Shown: in pieces, positions 42,201 to 54,181 of the stretch
How positions within the stretch are numbered: the stretch's first letter is position 1
Layout: each line of letters opens with the position of its first letter
Assembly (NCBI GenBank): GCA_009746045.1
Contig: RPFO01000769.1
Span: 22,501-86,500 of the forward strand
Direction of reading: 5' to 3'
DNA from: Mesostigma viride
Lineage: Eukaryota > Streptophyta > Mesostigmatophyceae > Mesostigmatales > Mesostigmataceae
Length of the DNA: 64,000 bases
The notes under the pieces: generated by a model
Told to the model about the DNA's origin: nothing
Database searches by the model: none
What the model saw: the letters and a program-made list of their open reading frames with translations, nothing else
Program-made: the position numbers and the translations under genes

Positions 42201-44876
42201 CAGTCTTGGAGGAAACGTAGCATGAGTATGTCACAGACAAGGACCGCCTGGCTTGGTTTTACGAGCGAGCCTCCCTCTGTCAACACCCACTCCACATCCC
42301 GGAGGGAAGAACGGATGGAGTCTCTCAGCTGGGCAAACTCCTTTTTTGTATCCACCCCCTGGCTGAGATCTTCTTCGCTGGGTACCCCAGGCACAAACAC
42401 AGGGGCCAGGCATTCATAACTGCTAGCCAGCAGTTCACGGAAGGCATCCAGGAAGACATCATGTACGCCACTTGTCAGCAGCCACTGGTTCCATGGTCTA
42501 TCTGTATCAAAGTCTTCACGGCTAGACTTCAGCACAAAGTCAGCCTGTATCAGGAAGGGAAGCCCCGACCGGACTTTGGTGGGCAGGAAGGCAAACACGG
42601 TCGTCGTGGAAGGCTCGTGCGCCTTCTCCTCGTGTGCCTTCACCCACCGCCGCCACAGAGCCTTGGTCGTCAGCTTCTCCGCCTGGGATATGCTGCAGGG
42701 CAAGGGAAAGGCCACCACCACCGTGGTCTTGGGAACGCCCTCGCGCTCGGCTTCGAGTTCCACGGCGCTTGCAGGAGGGACAATATCCTTTGACGTCTTC
42801 CAGAACCAGTGCCGCTTGGTGACCTTGTCTTTAGTAACAGCAACGGATGCCAAGCGGCTCTTGGGGCAGTCTGTCGTGATCTTCGGGTCTATGTCATCTT
42901 CACGCTGCAGTTTGAGCACAGTAGCGGGACGCTCAAGGTGCGCCTTTGAAGGTCCCTCCTGGTTGGAGGGCAGCTGCTCGTAGGTGTCCACTTCGATAAC
43001 CTGCTACGGCAGGGAAGGGGAAGAGGGGGCGGCGGGAAGGGGTACCACAGCCCAGTGAGCCCACCATGGATTGCCTGCCAAGGATAGGCCACGATGCGTG
43101 AAAGCCATGAGTTTCATGACATGTGAAAGCCCGGAGTAGTTTGGAAATGTTGCTTCCTACCTCATCATACAAAATCCTACAAAACTTGTCAAAAACTTGT
43201 GATAAACTGTCTTGAAGGGTGAGGCCGCTGCAGGACATCTAGAACGAAAAGCACACACTGGGTCTGTCATTGCTTACACTTTGTTCTTCATGCATTTCTC
43301 GGGACAGCATCCTACCACACACAATCTGCATCGCAGCAGCATAGCCACCGACTACTGACCGAGAATGGAGACTGTAAACAACACGAGAAGAGAAACCGCA
43401 CTGCCTTTCTCAGGCATCTGCTTTGGTAGGCCTCCTGATGACAAGTGGGAGCGGGGAAATTTACCTTATAAGACAACGAAATTTCTCTAAACATGTAAAG
43501 TTCAGTTGATAGTGGCCAGGTATCGAAAACGTACCCGCAACTTTCTCAGGAATAGCAACGTTGCAGGCTGCAGGTTGCGCAAGTGAGGATCTGCTGCCTC
43601 GTATTTCCCCCGCTTGAATGGCAGCAGTATATAGTTGCCGTAGGCGCCAGCACTTTCTTGCTGGTGTGCTACCACAGATTCTGCCCACCCTGGCATGCTG
43701 GGCTCCCAGGTGGGCATAATCTTGGAAAATGGCAGGCCTGGCTCCTTGTCCTCCGACAGCGAGAATTGGTAGCCGGAATTGGTCCCTGAGAAGATGTATA
43801 CCTTGGGAGCGAAGTTGAAGTTGGTCTGTCATTAGTTGCATGTTCGGGCACAGGTAAGATTGATGAAGAATGTAAGTGAAAAAGATGCAAAGAACAAAAT
43901 GTCCCTCCACTTCAAATATCTCTTCCTCTCCCGAGACAGGACATAGACAGAATGAACGTAATCGCATGGAAATTACCAGTTAACCCGACAACTTTGCACG
44001 CACGGACAGCCACTGATCAAGTGTGCATGGGCGATTGAAAGATCAACACATTTTCTGGCCTTTCCAACTATCGCATAACTTGGCACTCTAAATCCTCATT
44101 GTTCATATACCTTTCAACCTCCATTTTTTCCTATTGCTGCATGATTCAATCCTAAAGCTTGATAAAGCTTACATTGATAAGCCAACCTTTAGGAACTGAT
44201 GCAAAAAAATACTCAGCATTTCTCCAACGTCACAGAGCCTCGGTTAGCCCCACACGGTACCAACAATGGCGATCTCGATAACCGTAGCTGAAACTTACGT
44301 ACCAAAATCTGCAGAACACGCGTTTGCGCTGCAGGACATGCAAAATGACGGTTGCCCACAGCATCACATACAGCGTTGCAAAACTAAATACAAGCATTGT
44401 CTCGTGTCGCTCATTCTGTGGCACAACAGCGGCAAATACGGTACCTTGAATCCGATGCCCTTCTCCCCGATCTTGTCCTGGTTGCCCCCCTTGGAAGATT
44501 CGTGCGAGGTAAGAGCCTCAAAGTTCTCAGATGTGAAGCCATCCTCGTTGTTGTACACGATGAGTGCATACTGGAGCTCGTCGCTGCCCTCCGCAAAAAA
44601 CTTCAACAAGCTGAACCTGATGTAAGGCACTTGGGCACCTTTCTTGTTGCTGCGCGTGAGGAAAGCAAGGAGAGCGAGGCTGTACTGGTTGTCATCGGCA
44701 TTCTGCAAAAGCTCGTAGATCCAGCTAATTGGTGACGTGGAGGCTTCCTGCAAATGGCCACTCATTCTGGTCGCCCTCTCGATCCATTTTAAAACTTCAG
44801 CACTGGTTGCCTTCAACTCTTCCCTTTTCTTCAATACGTGCTCCCTCGCCTTCACAATTGCAGGTTCTTCTGCCAT
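39224..44876 (-). CDS. NO VEIN/sacsin-like GHKL (Hsp90-type) ATPase protein, 4 exons, ~1,525 aa
   Basis: Exons: complement(join(39224..43000, 43161..43238, 43535..43825, 44445..44876)), phases consistent. The N-terminal Hsp90-type ATPase fold shows the N box ELLQNADDN (55-63), NNEDGF (109-114) and GEKGIGFK (137-144), then VYIFSG...GYQF and LLFLRKLR. This arrangement is typical of plant NO VEIN and the sacsin repeat rather than Hsp90 itself. The large last exon (about 1,258 residues) has no motif I can name, but its layout matches the family's long C-terminal part. It is much shorter than plant NO VEIN. ATG at 44876 (MAEEPAIVK) is chosen; ATG at 44918 would add 14 residues. The stop TGA at 39226 overlaps a perfect donor CTG|GTGAGTGC, so a further 3' exon cannot be excluded. 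Biochemical function is not deducible. Confidence 0.85.
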
Positions 44877-45004
44877 CTCCTTCTTATCCGTGGCTGACAC
44901 CTGGCCATGTTGGACCATGCCAGATACATAGAAAATACAGCTGCTGATAAGTAAGCAATCCAGCAAGCAATATGGATGACGAGGAGGCTCCACATATATA
45001 GCGC

Positions 45005-45055
45005 CAATCTCACCTCCCTAATTTATCATTCTCAATGAATATATATGCTATTGAG
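45005..45055 (+). mobile_element. LINE 3'-end fragment
   Basis: ATCTCACCTCCCTAATTTAT then CATTCTCAATGAATATATAT matches the terminal 45 or so bases shared by the LINE ends at 57765, 58735 and 59480. The rest of 44919-45841 shows no gene, only short direct duplications (GCCACTCGCGGGGAAAATGG at 45738 versus GCCATTCGCGGATAAAATGG at 45790). Confidence 0.7.
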
Positions 45056-45841
45056 TCAACAGATAGGCATATCTTTCTTGTAAGGCAAACGCTGGTGGCC
45101 CGAGCATGCTTACATTCCCACGCATGCTCATCTGCCATCATAAGCACAAAGCGCTATGACATTTGTACTTGTCTATTGTCAATGGCCGCTGCGAATAACA
45201 TGCTGCCCATGTAACTGGTCTATGCCGGATGGGGGGGCAGAAAAAGGAGGATGGCCTAATGGCTAGAAAGAATGTTTTCTAAGATGGTCACGAACCTATA
45301 ACTGCCCAAAACCACATCCGGCACACTAGCCATGGCTGTCCATGCCACATCCGGCATGCCCTTCGCATCACTCTCCCTTACTCCCATTCACCAGCACTCC
45401 CTGCCCTGCCCTCCCCCATTGTGAAAAGAGAGCTGGTAGAAACCAACAGGGGTTCGCTAGTAGAGGGAAAAAAAGGCCTAATGACACATTCATGAATGTC
45501 ATTCAATAAACCCACAGTTTCCACTTCCCAATGACCGCGGACAAGCGCAATTTCCGGGATCCACCAAAGCGGGGCTCTACCGCAAACACAAACATCTCTG
45601 TACTTATTAGCACCCATACAAGAACTGAGCCACTCACACCGAGTGACTTATTATTGAGATCCTCTGCTAAGAATGTATTCTAGATAGCCTATCGGACTTC
45701 GGCAATAGTTTCAAACATCAAAAGCATCAAATAGCCACTCGCGGGGAAAATGGCAACGCGGTTGCACGCAATCAAAGCGCGCGCATCATGGCCATTCGCG
45801 GATAAAATGGCAATACGTATTGCACTCAATCCGCAAGAACT

Positions 45842-46573
45842 CTACGCCCAGATGTACTCAAGCGATTCCCTTACATTCTTCTTCTTAGTCTTCTTCTGCC
45901 CCTGACTGCCGACCGGGGGAGCTGCAGACGCCGCCCCCGCCGCTGGTACACCCCCAGCATTAGAAGGCTGGGAGGATTCCCTAGACGACTGCCGCCCCGT
46001 CAACATTGTCGCAAGCCATCCGAAGCCGTAGGTTCGGGCTGCCTGTACTTCGCGCGTATCGGACCCCAACGCAGGCCTGGGTGAGGGCAGGCCCATGGCC
46101 CTCGACTGCCCGTCATCTGGAGGCGGAGATGCCAAGGGAGTCGAAAGCGCTGGCGGGGGAGGTGGAGGCGCCAGCGGAGGTGGTGGTGCACCCGGTGACG
46201 GAGGCGCTGGCGGAGGCGAGGGCGGCCGGGAGCGCGGACCAGGGGTGCCTGCACCTCCCCGTCTCTTGGAGTGGGGACCAGACGCCTGCAAGATACAGCC
46301 AACAAGCCTCATGGAGCCCACAATCAAAGCCAACTAATAACAAATCATAATCCAGTATGAAGAATAAGGTACTTTAAAAAGTAGACCACGCAATAACTTC
46401 CAGAAACTAGTCCTAAATCCAAAGCGACTCAGGCCGCTGTCGCTAATCGAACAATCAGAAACGAAACGTACCGTGGACTTGCCCAGAAGGGTCCGGACGG
46501 AGCCGAAAATAGTAAAGCCGCGACTCCTCAGATGTGCGTTAGTCCTGCAAAATTCGCACGTTTGTCCAACCAT
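45842..46573 (-). CDS. Small proline-rich hypothetical protein, 2 exons, 181 aa
   Basis: Proposed exons: complement(join(45842..46285, 46472..46573)); donor ACG|GTACGT at 46472, acceptor TTGCAG|GCG at 46286, phases agree. Residues 1-34 begin MVGQTCEFCRTNAHL with a CxxC pair. The middle is a Pro/Ala-rich linker, followed by AARTYGFGWLATMLTGRQ, and the C-terminus is lysine-rich (QKKTKKKNVRESLEYIWA). No family was recognised. Codon use and clean splice sites support it, but there is no homology evidence. The frame remains open upstream of the chosen ATG with a hydrophobic stretch, though without an ATG before a stop. Confidence 0.42.
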
Positions 46574-49500
46574 GGCGCCTGCGCACGGGACAGCAAGAAA
46601 CCAAAATACCACGAGATATAAAAACACGGGGCGCGCCACTTCCGCATGAACCGGACTTCCACTCTACGACTATAACCGTAGCAACCTCGACCATGGAATG
46701 GCAAGCAGTGCCCAAATCCTGGGCATGAATTGTGCAGAGCAGGGGATGGATGGATGCCCATTAAGGAATGAAGAGCGGCCGTAATCACTAGGTGGGCTAT
46801 TTATAGATGCTGCTGCATGCTCTCTGCCAGCCAAACACCAACATGCCAGTCAAACACCAACGGCAGGCCTTAGTTATTTTCGGCAAGCCTCCACGGTGTA
46901 CCCACAATGCTGGTAAATCAACAGTCTCACAAAATGTCTATTCTCACGCTTTGCAAGGCAATCCGCAACCCCTATTATAAAGAGAATGGTTGTAGTATCC
47001 GCTTTTCTAATACTTCAAGCCACAGGACAGAAGCCCTGATATAATGCATGCACGGTGGCATCGTCCTTTACAGTACCGCATAGCCATGCAGGGTCCTCTC
47101 TTGGGTACGCTAGGATATGGCCATGCAGGTAGCAGGTCCCAACGCCATAGCAGTTTGCGCTACTAGTTATAGCTCTTAGTTACTATACATCCAGTACGCT
47201 AGAATATGGCCAAGTTCCACCGCCATAGAAGGTGCTAGTTATATATATATAGTTCTTAGTAATTGCACATCTAGTACCTCAGGGATGCAATTGCTGGTAC
47301 ACTCGGGCCTTTGGCGACACGCAAGCAAGGCACGCAACGGTTTTATTATCGTCGTTAGGCGGTTCCTGTTTGGCAAGAAAAAGCAACGGCAGTTTGTGCA
47401 ATAATGCACGATGCAGTTAGAGTGACCCTGTCAACTTGACAGAAAAGCAGCAGCTAAAAAAAAGATGGGCGCCATGGTTGTTGGCTGAGCTTGTTCGCCT
47501 TTTTGAACCCCTAGTGAACAGGAGGCTGCTGGGAATGCCATGGATGAAGTGCATGCAGGTGCCGGTGTCCACTTACGCGGTATCAGTCACAGACGAAAAG
47601 GTCCCAGAACACACAATCGTATTGTGCAAAAGGCTTAACAAAGAAACATGTTCACGCCACGGAGGCAACTAACATCAATCACTAGTGCCACGACCAACGC
47701 AAAATCTGTTGCTTAACCCCTAACCCCATGGGCTCCCTCCCCACTTCCTCTTGTTGATCAAACACGGAACTCTCCAGGAGCCTTCTACAACTCATCTAAT
47801 AGGCACTGGCGGGAGTGCTGAACTGTTCACTGTGCACAGGAGCAAATGTCCCCGGTACGAGTCTGGAATTGGCCAGCGCCTAGCTAGCTCGCAGTGAGTA
47901 AGTAAATGATGAGACTGTCAAGCTACGTTTGCAGTTTGCGAACATTTTCACATAAAGGGCATCTGTAGGCTGCGCAAGAAACTGGTAATTGCGGTGACGT
48001 GGAGGCACAGCCCACTTCTCGGAACATGCAAATTGGCAGAATGTCAGCTCAAGCGCTAATATGGCAGACCCGGCAACGTCCTAGACGGCAACGAAATCGT
48101 AAACGTGGGCGTCTTCTCAAAGCAAGCGCGTGATTCCTATAAAAGTAAATAGCGCTTGCGTGGAGAAGACGCCCAGCAGCAATTTTCCATAGCAGTATAG
48201 TCGCCTCGCTATGAGTACGGGAGGCATTCCATGTCGTATAAGTAACACATCGTTATCTCGCAGTACGCTAGTTATTATAGCTTGAATTAGACCAATGAAT
48301 TAAAATAAAATTGGATATCTAGTCGTCGGAAATCTTCCAGGCGCGCATGAAAGCTTCACAACGCAAAACAAGCTCAGCCAGTTACAAGCTGAGATCACGA
48401 CTGACGTAATAATTGCTTAGCTTAGACCTGGCGATGTTATCAAGTTGTATGTGATCATCCCGGCTACATGAAGACCGTAAGACAAGCAGAGCAAAGCTTA
48501 CCCAAAAACGTATTCGGAGGATGGCTTTTAGACGCAAGCCATTCGCTTTTAGTAATTAATGTGTGCAATATTGCAGGATCGGAGCTCGCCGCAGCACTCG
48601 GTTCGGAAAATGAGAAACACTTCGTGTCTGAGGCGCTCGTATCCGGCAAACGATAAATCCTCCCGTGTGGAATGTGTCTTTGGTGTAAGTGAGTATTGCC
48701 GTTGATTGTTTTCCTTGTTGTCAGAATGAGTTCTAAAGATTTTGTTTTAACCCTTTGCGAGCGCTCGGCGTACGTGCGTACAATCGCCTTCCCAATCCAT
48801 TCTCGTAACCCTGTCGGACCACCGGCGCGGGAATGAACTCAACTCAACTCAATCCATTCTCGTTCAGTGACTCTTCCCATCAGTTACCACGATGCGCCAC
48901 GTGGCGAGTGTGATTGGGGACATCATGCCAACGACAGCTACGGTACAAGCAGACAGCTTCAAGCTTGTGTGCCTTCGCGACTCGCGTGCTCGAGTGACAA
49001 GTCTGAACGACCCAGTTACATGTACATTAGCATTGTAAGTTTTGCCTCTAATCCTAAATTATATCCTTGCCCGCTATAATTATCCCGCAATGATCCCAGT
49101 CACCCCACGATGACTATCCCAGTCAGTCCCCTGTTTGTGCAATTAATCGGGACGATAACCAGCAGTTGAGCACACTAAAAACAGCGTCCAGCACTCGTCG
49201 AGCATGTCGAGGACTGCACGTCGCCAATTTGTGCCGACGCGACGTAACTGGTAGCAGCTACCATACCATAATAGCGCTCCTTCTACTCGCGGTCATTCAA
49301 GTTTCAATAATCAAGCGCCTGCACTGTACCGGCGCACCCCGCCAACGACGCCACCGCGTTTAATTTCTGCACCATGCATCGATCGCGACTGCTAGTCATC
49401 GGACCGCCGCCTCCTCACCGGCCATATTCCCTTGGCCATAGGGTTCGTGTGACTATTGCTGGCTGGTCGTGATCATGGCCGAACAAAGAATCAATTGTAG

Positions 49501-50220
49501 TCAGTGCATGGCTTACACATGTTTCAGAAACTCTGTTATGTGTTACTCGGTTGTGTACCTACGTCGTGTACAAGGTAGCCAGGCTACGTCGTGTACAAGG
49601 TGAGGATTGGGGACGCACTGGGCCAATCATGATTTGACAGCTCAAGGAAAGTGAGACGCATGGCTTGCAGGATGCTGTGGCTTGTAGGAAAGAAAGAATG
49701 GGGTGTTAGCGCTCTGCCAGAGCAACTATGCAACCCCTGATGCGGAGCAACCGAACCGACCTGGCTTGTCACAAGCTAATGCTTTATATTCCAAACAATG
49801 ATTATCACACGCATTATAGGAATGCAATCAATGCAGCCGATGGTTACCCTGTCAAGAAAGGCTGGCCTCGTCCACTTACAAACTAAACTATGAGGACGAA
49901 ACTGCAACCAATTCCGGCTACGAGTAGGGGCAGACGTGCGTGGCCTGGCATGCCAACCTAGCTGGGTCACCCGAGGTCTGTCCTGACCCTGATGGTGAGC
50001 TCTAGTCTCATACAGCCATACGAAGGTCCTCGTACTGGTTCAATCAGCTACCGATAACGTCCGGGCGTAACAGCTCCAACGTAGGAGTACCCCGTGATGG
50101 TCCTCAGATAAGCCCAATCATTGCGTCTTAATTCTGTCATGCCACACCTATCTCTCTAGATCTTGATGTGATCGCACTGCACCATAATGGGGGTGCCCCC
50201 GGTTTGTCCGACAAGTTCAG
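46574..50220. other. Gene-poor, moderately AT-rich stretch
   Basis: No frame shows a recognisable motif or GC-rich coding bias. Contents seen: a decayed ~85-bp tandem duplication at 47106-47271 (GTACGCTAGGATATGGCCA / GTACGCTAGAATATGGCCA), a long hairpin at 48106-48175, CAACTCAACTCAACTCAA near 48838, and a direct repeat of CTACGTCGTGTACAAGGT at 49559 and 49583. Confidence 0.6.
48106..48175. other. Near-perfect 70-nt hairpin
   Basis: TGGGCGTCTTCTC (48106-48118) pairs with GAGAAGACGCCCA (48163-48175), and GCAAGCGC (48122-48129) pairs with GCGCTTGC (48152-48159). They are separated by a 3x3 internal loop and closed by a 22-nt AT-rich loop. The size and shape resemble a small-RNA precursor or a tiny inverted-repeat element. 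No transcript evidence is available. Confidence 0.7.
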
Positions 50221-50246
50221 CCCATGAAGACAAATTGGACTTTAAT

Positions 50247-50354
50247 TCATTCATTCATTCATTCATTCATTCATTCATTCATTCATTCATTCATTCATTC
50301 ATTCATTCATTCATTCATTCATTCATTCATTCATTCATTCATTCATTCATTCAC
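50247..50354. repeat. (ATTC)n microsatellite, ~108 bp
   Basis: Uninterrupted ATTC units following TTGGACTTTAATTC. It could be a retroelement 3' tail on the plus strand, but the sequence upstream (49990-50240) was not matched to a known element. Confidence 0.97.
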
Positions 50355-50407
50355 ACGTAACAGCGTTAACTACGTGAGCATAAGTCCTCAGTATGTACAG
50401 TCGAGAG

Positions 50408-52617
50408 TGGGATGGGATGGGATGGGATGGGATGGGATGGGATGGGATGGGATGGGATGGGATGGGATGGGATGGGATGGGATGGGATGGGATGGGATGG
50501 GATGGGATGGGATGGGATGGGATGGGATGGGATGGGATGGGATGGGATGGGATGGGATGGGATGGGATGGGATGGGATGGGATGGGATGGGATGGGATGG
50601 GATGGGATGGGATGGGATGGGATGGGATGGGATGGGATGGGATGGGATGGGATGGGATGGGATGGGATGGGATGGGATGGGATGGGATGGGATGGGATGG
50701 GATGGGATGGGATGGGATGGGATGGGATGGGATGGGATGGGATGGGATGGGATGGGATGGGATGGGATGGGATGGGATGGGATGGGATGGGATGGGATGG
50801 GATGGGATGGGATGGGATGGGATGGGATGGGATGGGATGGGATGGGATGGGATGGGATGCATGGGATGGGATGGGATGGGATGGGATGGGATGGGATGCA
50901 GGATGGGATGGGATGGGATGGGATGGGATGGGATGGGATGGGATGGGATGGGGGATGGGATGGGATGGGATGGGATGGGATGGGATGGGATGGGATGGGA
51001 TGGGATGGGATGGGATGGGATGGGATGGGATGGGATGGGATGGGATGGGATGGGATGGGATGGGATGGGATGGGATGGGATGGGATGGGATGGGATGGGA
51101 TGGGATGGGATGGGATGGGATGGGATGGGATGGGATGGGATGGGATGGGATGGGATGGGATGGGATTGGATGGGATGGGATGGGATGGGATGGGATGGGA
51201 TGGGATGGGATGGGATGGGATGGGATGGGATGGGATGGGATGGGATGGGATGGGATGGGATGGGATGGGATGGGATGGGATGGGATGGGATGGGATGGGA
51301 TGGGATGGGATGGGATGGGATGGGATGGGATGGGATGGGATGGGATGGGATGGGATGGGATGGGATGGGATGGGATGGGATGGGATGGGATGGGATGGGA
51401 TGGGATGGGATGGGATGGGATGGGATGGGATGGGATGGGATGGGATGGGATGGGATGGGATGGGATGGGATGGGATGGGATGGGATGGGATGGGATGGGA
51501 TGGGATGGGATGGGATGGGATGGGATGGGATGGGATGGGATGGGATGGATGGGATGGGATGGGATGGGGGATGGGATGGGATGGGATGGGATGGGATGGG
51601 ATGGGATGGGATGGGATGGGATGGGATGGGATGGGATGGGATGGGATGGGATGGGATGGGATGGGATGGGATGGGATGGGATGGGATGGGATGGGATGGG
51701 ATGGGATGGGATGGGATGGGATGGGATGGGATGGGATGGGATGGGATGGGATGGGATGGGATGGGATGGGATGGGATGGGATGGGATGGGATGGGATGGG
51801 ATGGGATGGGATGGGATGGGATGGGATGGGATGGGATGGGATGGGATGGGATGGGATGGGATGGGATGGGATGGGATGGGATGGGATGGGATGGGATGGG
51901 ATGGGATGGGATGGGATGGGATGGGATGGGATGGGATGGGATGGGATGGGATGGGATGGGATGGGATGGGATGGGATGGGATGGGATGGGATGGGATGGG
52001 ATGGGATGGGATGGGATGGGATGGGATGGGATGGGATGGGATGGGATGGGATGGGATGGGATGGGATGGGATGGGATGGGATGGGATGGGATGGGATGGG
52101 ATGGGATGGGATGGGATGGGATGGGATGGGATGGGATGGGATGGGATGGGATGGGATGGGATGGGATGGGATGGGATGGGATGGGATGGGATGGGATGGG
52201 ATGGGATGGGATGGGATGGGATGGGATGGGATGGGATGGGATGGGATGGGATGGGATGGGATGGGATGGGATGGGATGGGATGGGGTGGGATGGGATGGG
52301 ATGGGATGGGATGGGATGGGATGGGATGGGATGGGATGGGATGGGATGGGATGGGATGGGATGGGATGGGATGGGATGGGATGGGATGGGATGGGATGGG
52401 ATGGGATGGGATGGGATGGGATGGGATGGGATGGGATGGGATGGGATGGGATGGGATGGGATGGGATGGGATGGGATGGGATGGGATGGGATGGGATGGG
52501 ATGGGATGGGATGGGATGGCCGGATGGGATGGGATGGGATGGGATGGGATGGGATGGGATGGGATGGGATGGGATGGGATGGGATGGGATGCGGGGATGG
52601 GGTGGGATGGGATGGGA
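50408..52617. repeat. (GGGAT)n pentanucleotide satellite, ~2.2 kb
   Basis: Over 430 units of GGGAT/GATGG with only about a dozen interruptions (near 50858, 50899, 50951, 51166, 51549, 51567, 52284, 52518 and 52592). All G runs are on the plus strand. The 741-802-residue GWDGM-repeat frames in all three forward frames are artefacts, because a 5-bp unit with no stop stays open in every frame. Confidence 0.98.
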
Positions 52618-52994
52618 GCTCTAGCTATCTAAGCTAGACCTAGTTGCGGGGTTGTGGGCGCACCACGGCCCGAATCACTGTGAATGCCATACTTGGTCAC
52701 ACGCGGAGCCCCCACTGACTTGGGGGTGGTCTCCTTGATGACTACCTGCCACCTATTATCCTTAATTGCGAACCATCTGCCGGCCTGACCAGAGGACAGA
52801 CATGCCAGGGGGCTGCCCTGGCGTGATCGAGCCGTGAGCCCATTGCGAGGTTTGGAAACACATGTCCATGCCTAGCCTATCCCAGAGGTCCACGGGTGGC
52901 GCCCCGGCCGCGCTCGGCCTGGGGCACGCTATTAATTAGTTAATTAGTTGATAGCTGGCCGGCGGGAAGCGTGGTATCTTTTCAAGGGCTTATT

Positions 52995-53560
52995 CTTACC
53001 GTAATAGTATTCTGACCTATGGGGCGGAAGCCTGGCTGGACCCTCACTGAACATCTGGAGTCCAGATTGAATGGAACAGGATCTTGGGGGCGAAGTACGG
53101 CGAACACGTTACTTGGCGGCGTTGTATGAAGTGAGACAACGATGCCTGGTTGTATGATGGGATGCCCAGTGTGTCTAATATTTTTAGGCAGCGTAGACTA
53201 GTACAGTTTGCTGGCCATCTGGCCCGTACTTATCAGGTTGATACAGATGAGGGCCCTGCTGGTTCCTCAGCGAACTGGCCAGCCTGGGAGATATCTTATA
53301 CAATGATGCATGGTCAGGCCCTGCCAGGGTTTGGCGACGCGGTGGCCAACAGTGGACATACCACGACATTATTTCAGCTGACATGCAGAGCACGCTGTTG
53401 GCGTCATCCGCTCAACCCCTCTTACTCCTGAAGATATGGGATCGGATATATGCAGGATAAGCAACGTTTGGTTGGGTGGGCATGTACATTGTCAAAGACT
53501 ACGACCCCCCAACTGTGGGTGAGCTGTCCCAGGAAATATGAAAAGCAAGGTGGTAGGCGC
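52995..53560 (+). pseudogene. LINE reverse-transcriptase C-terminal remnant
   Basis: Broken frames read LTYGAEAWL (53010), then LYDGMPSVSNIFRQRRLVQF followed by AGHLARTYQV (53145-53240), then TYHDIISADMQ (53358-53390). This matches the post-RT region of the LINE at 54182-57515 (LTYGAEAWTLPP, HHGMPRVSDEIRQRRIAFVG). Frameshifts and stops make it dead. 52620-52990 and 53560-54180 show nothing recognisable. Confidence 0.8.
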
Positions 53561-54181
53561 GCATAGTTAATTTGCGTGCAAGATTAGCTCATGAGGCCTC
53601 ATGAATGCTTGAGGCCCAGATTCAAGACTTGCTGTGGACATATTGACGTCTTGGGGAGACGTCCACTTTATCTTAAATTGGGGAATTCAGTGCTCCGTGC
53701 ATGGTCCCCCAACGCCGGACACGAGACTAATTAATGTCATGCCCTGCGACGCGATTCGGATGTTAAGTTACGTATTATTACCATCCGCATCCGTGCCTAA
53801 ATCGAGACTCCAAGCAGCCGGTGCGCGACTGCATGCCGCGACACATTTGCTACCCTACATAGTAGAGGAGGAACGGACTCACAGCCGGGCAGCCTCCAGT
53901 TTTTCGTGTCAAATGCATGGAGGCAGATCGATGACTCGCCGATGCGGCGATTCTGAAGGATATACCAACCCAGCTGAAGTCGGTGGGGGTTCCGCATTAA
54001 GTGACCAAAGTCGGCAGCCATAGTGATAATTTGACGGGCCGCGGTGCCCGCTATAATAGGTACCCTGTAACTAGACAGCTAGATCCATCCATCCCCATGC
54101 ATTCCATTTATTTACATCCCATTGAGGACTCATCCCCACCTCCACCCCCCGCCGCATCCACCCCCATCATCCATCGTCGTC

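Noticed and set aside
47436-47672. 78-residue plus-strand frame
   Set aside because: Begins at TTG, not ATG, with no motif or splice support.
50408-52617. Internal telomere tract
   Set aside because: GGGAT is not a telomere repeat known in algae or plants, and the array is flanked by ordinary sequence on both sides.
50224-52637. Three overlapping 740-800-residue plus-strand ORFs made of GWDGM repeats
   Set aside because: A stop-free 5-bp repeat is open in all frames. There is no non-repeat protein sequence.
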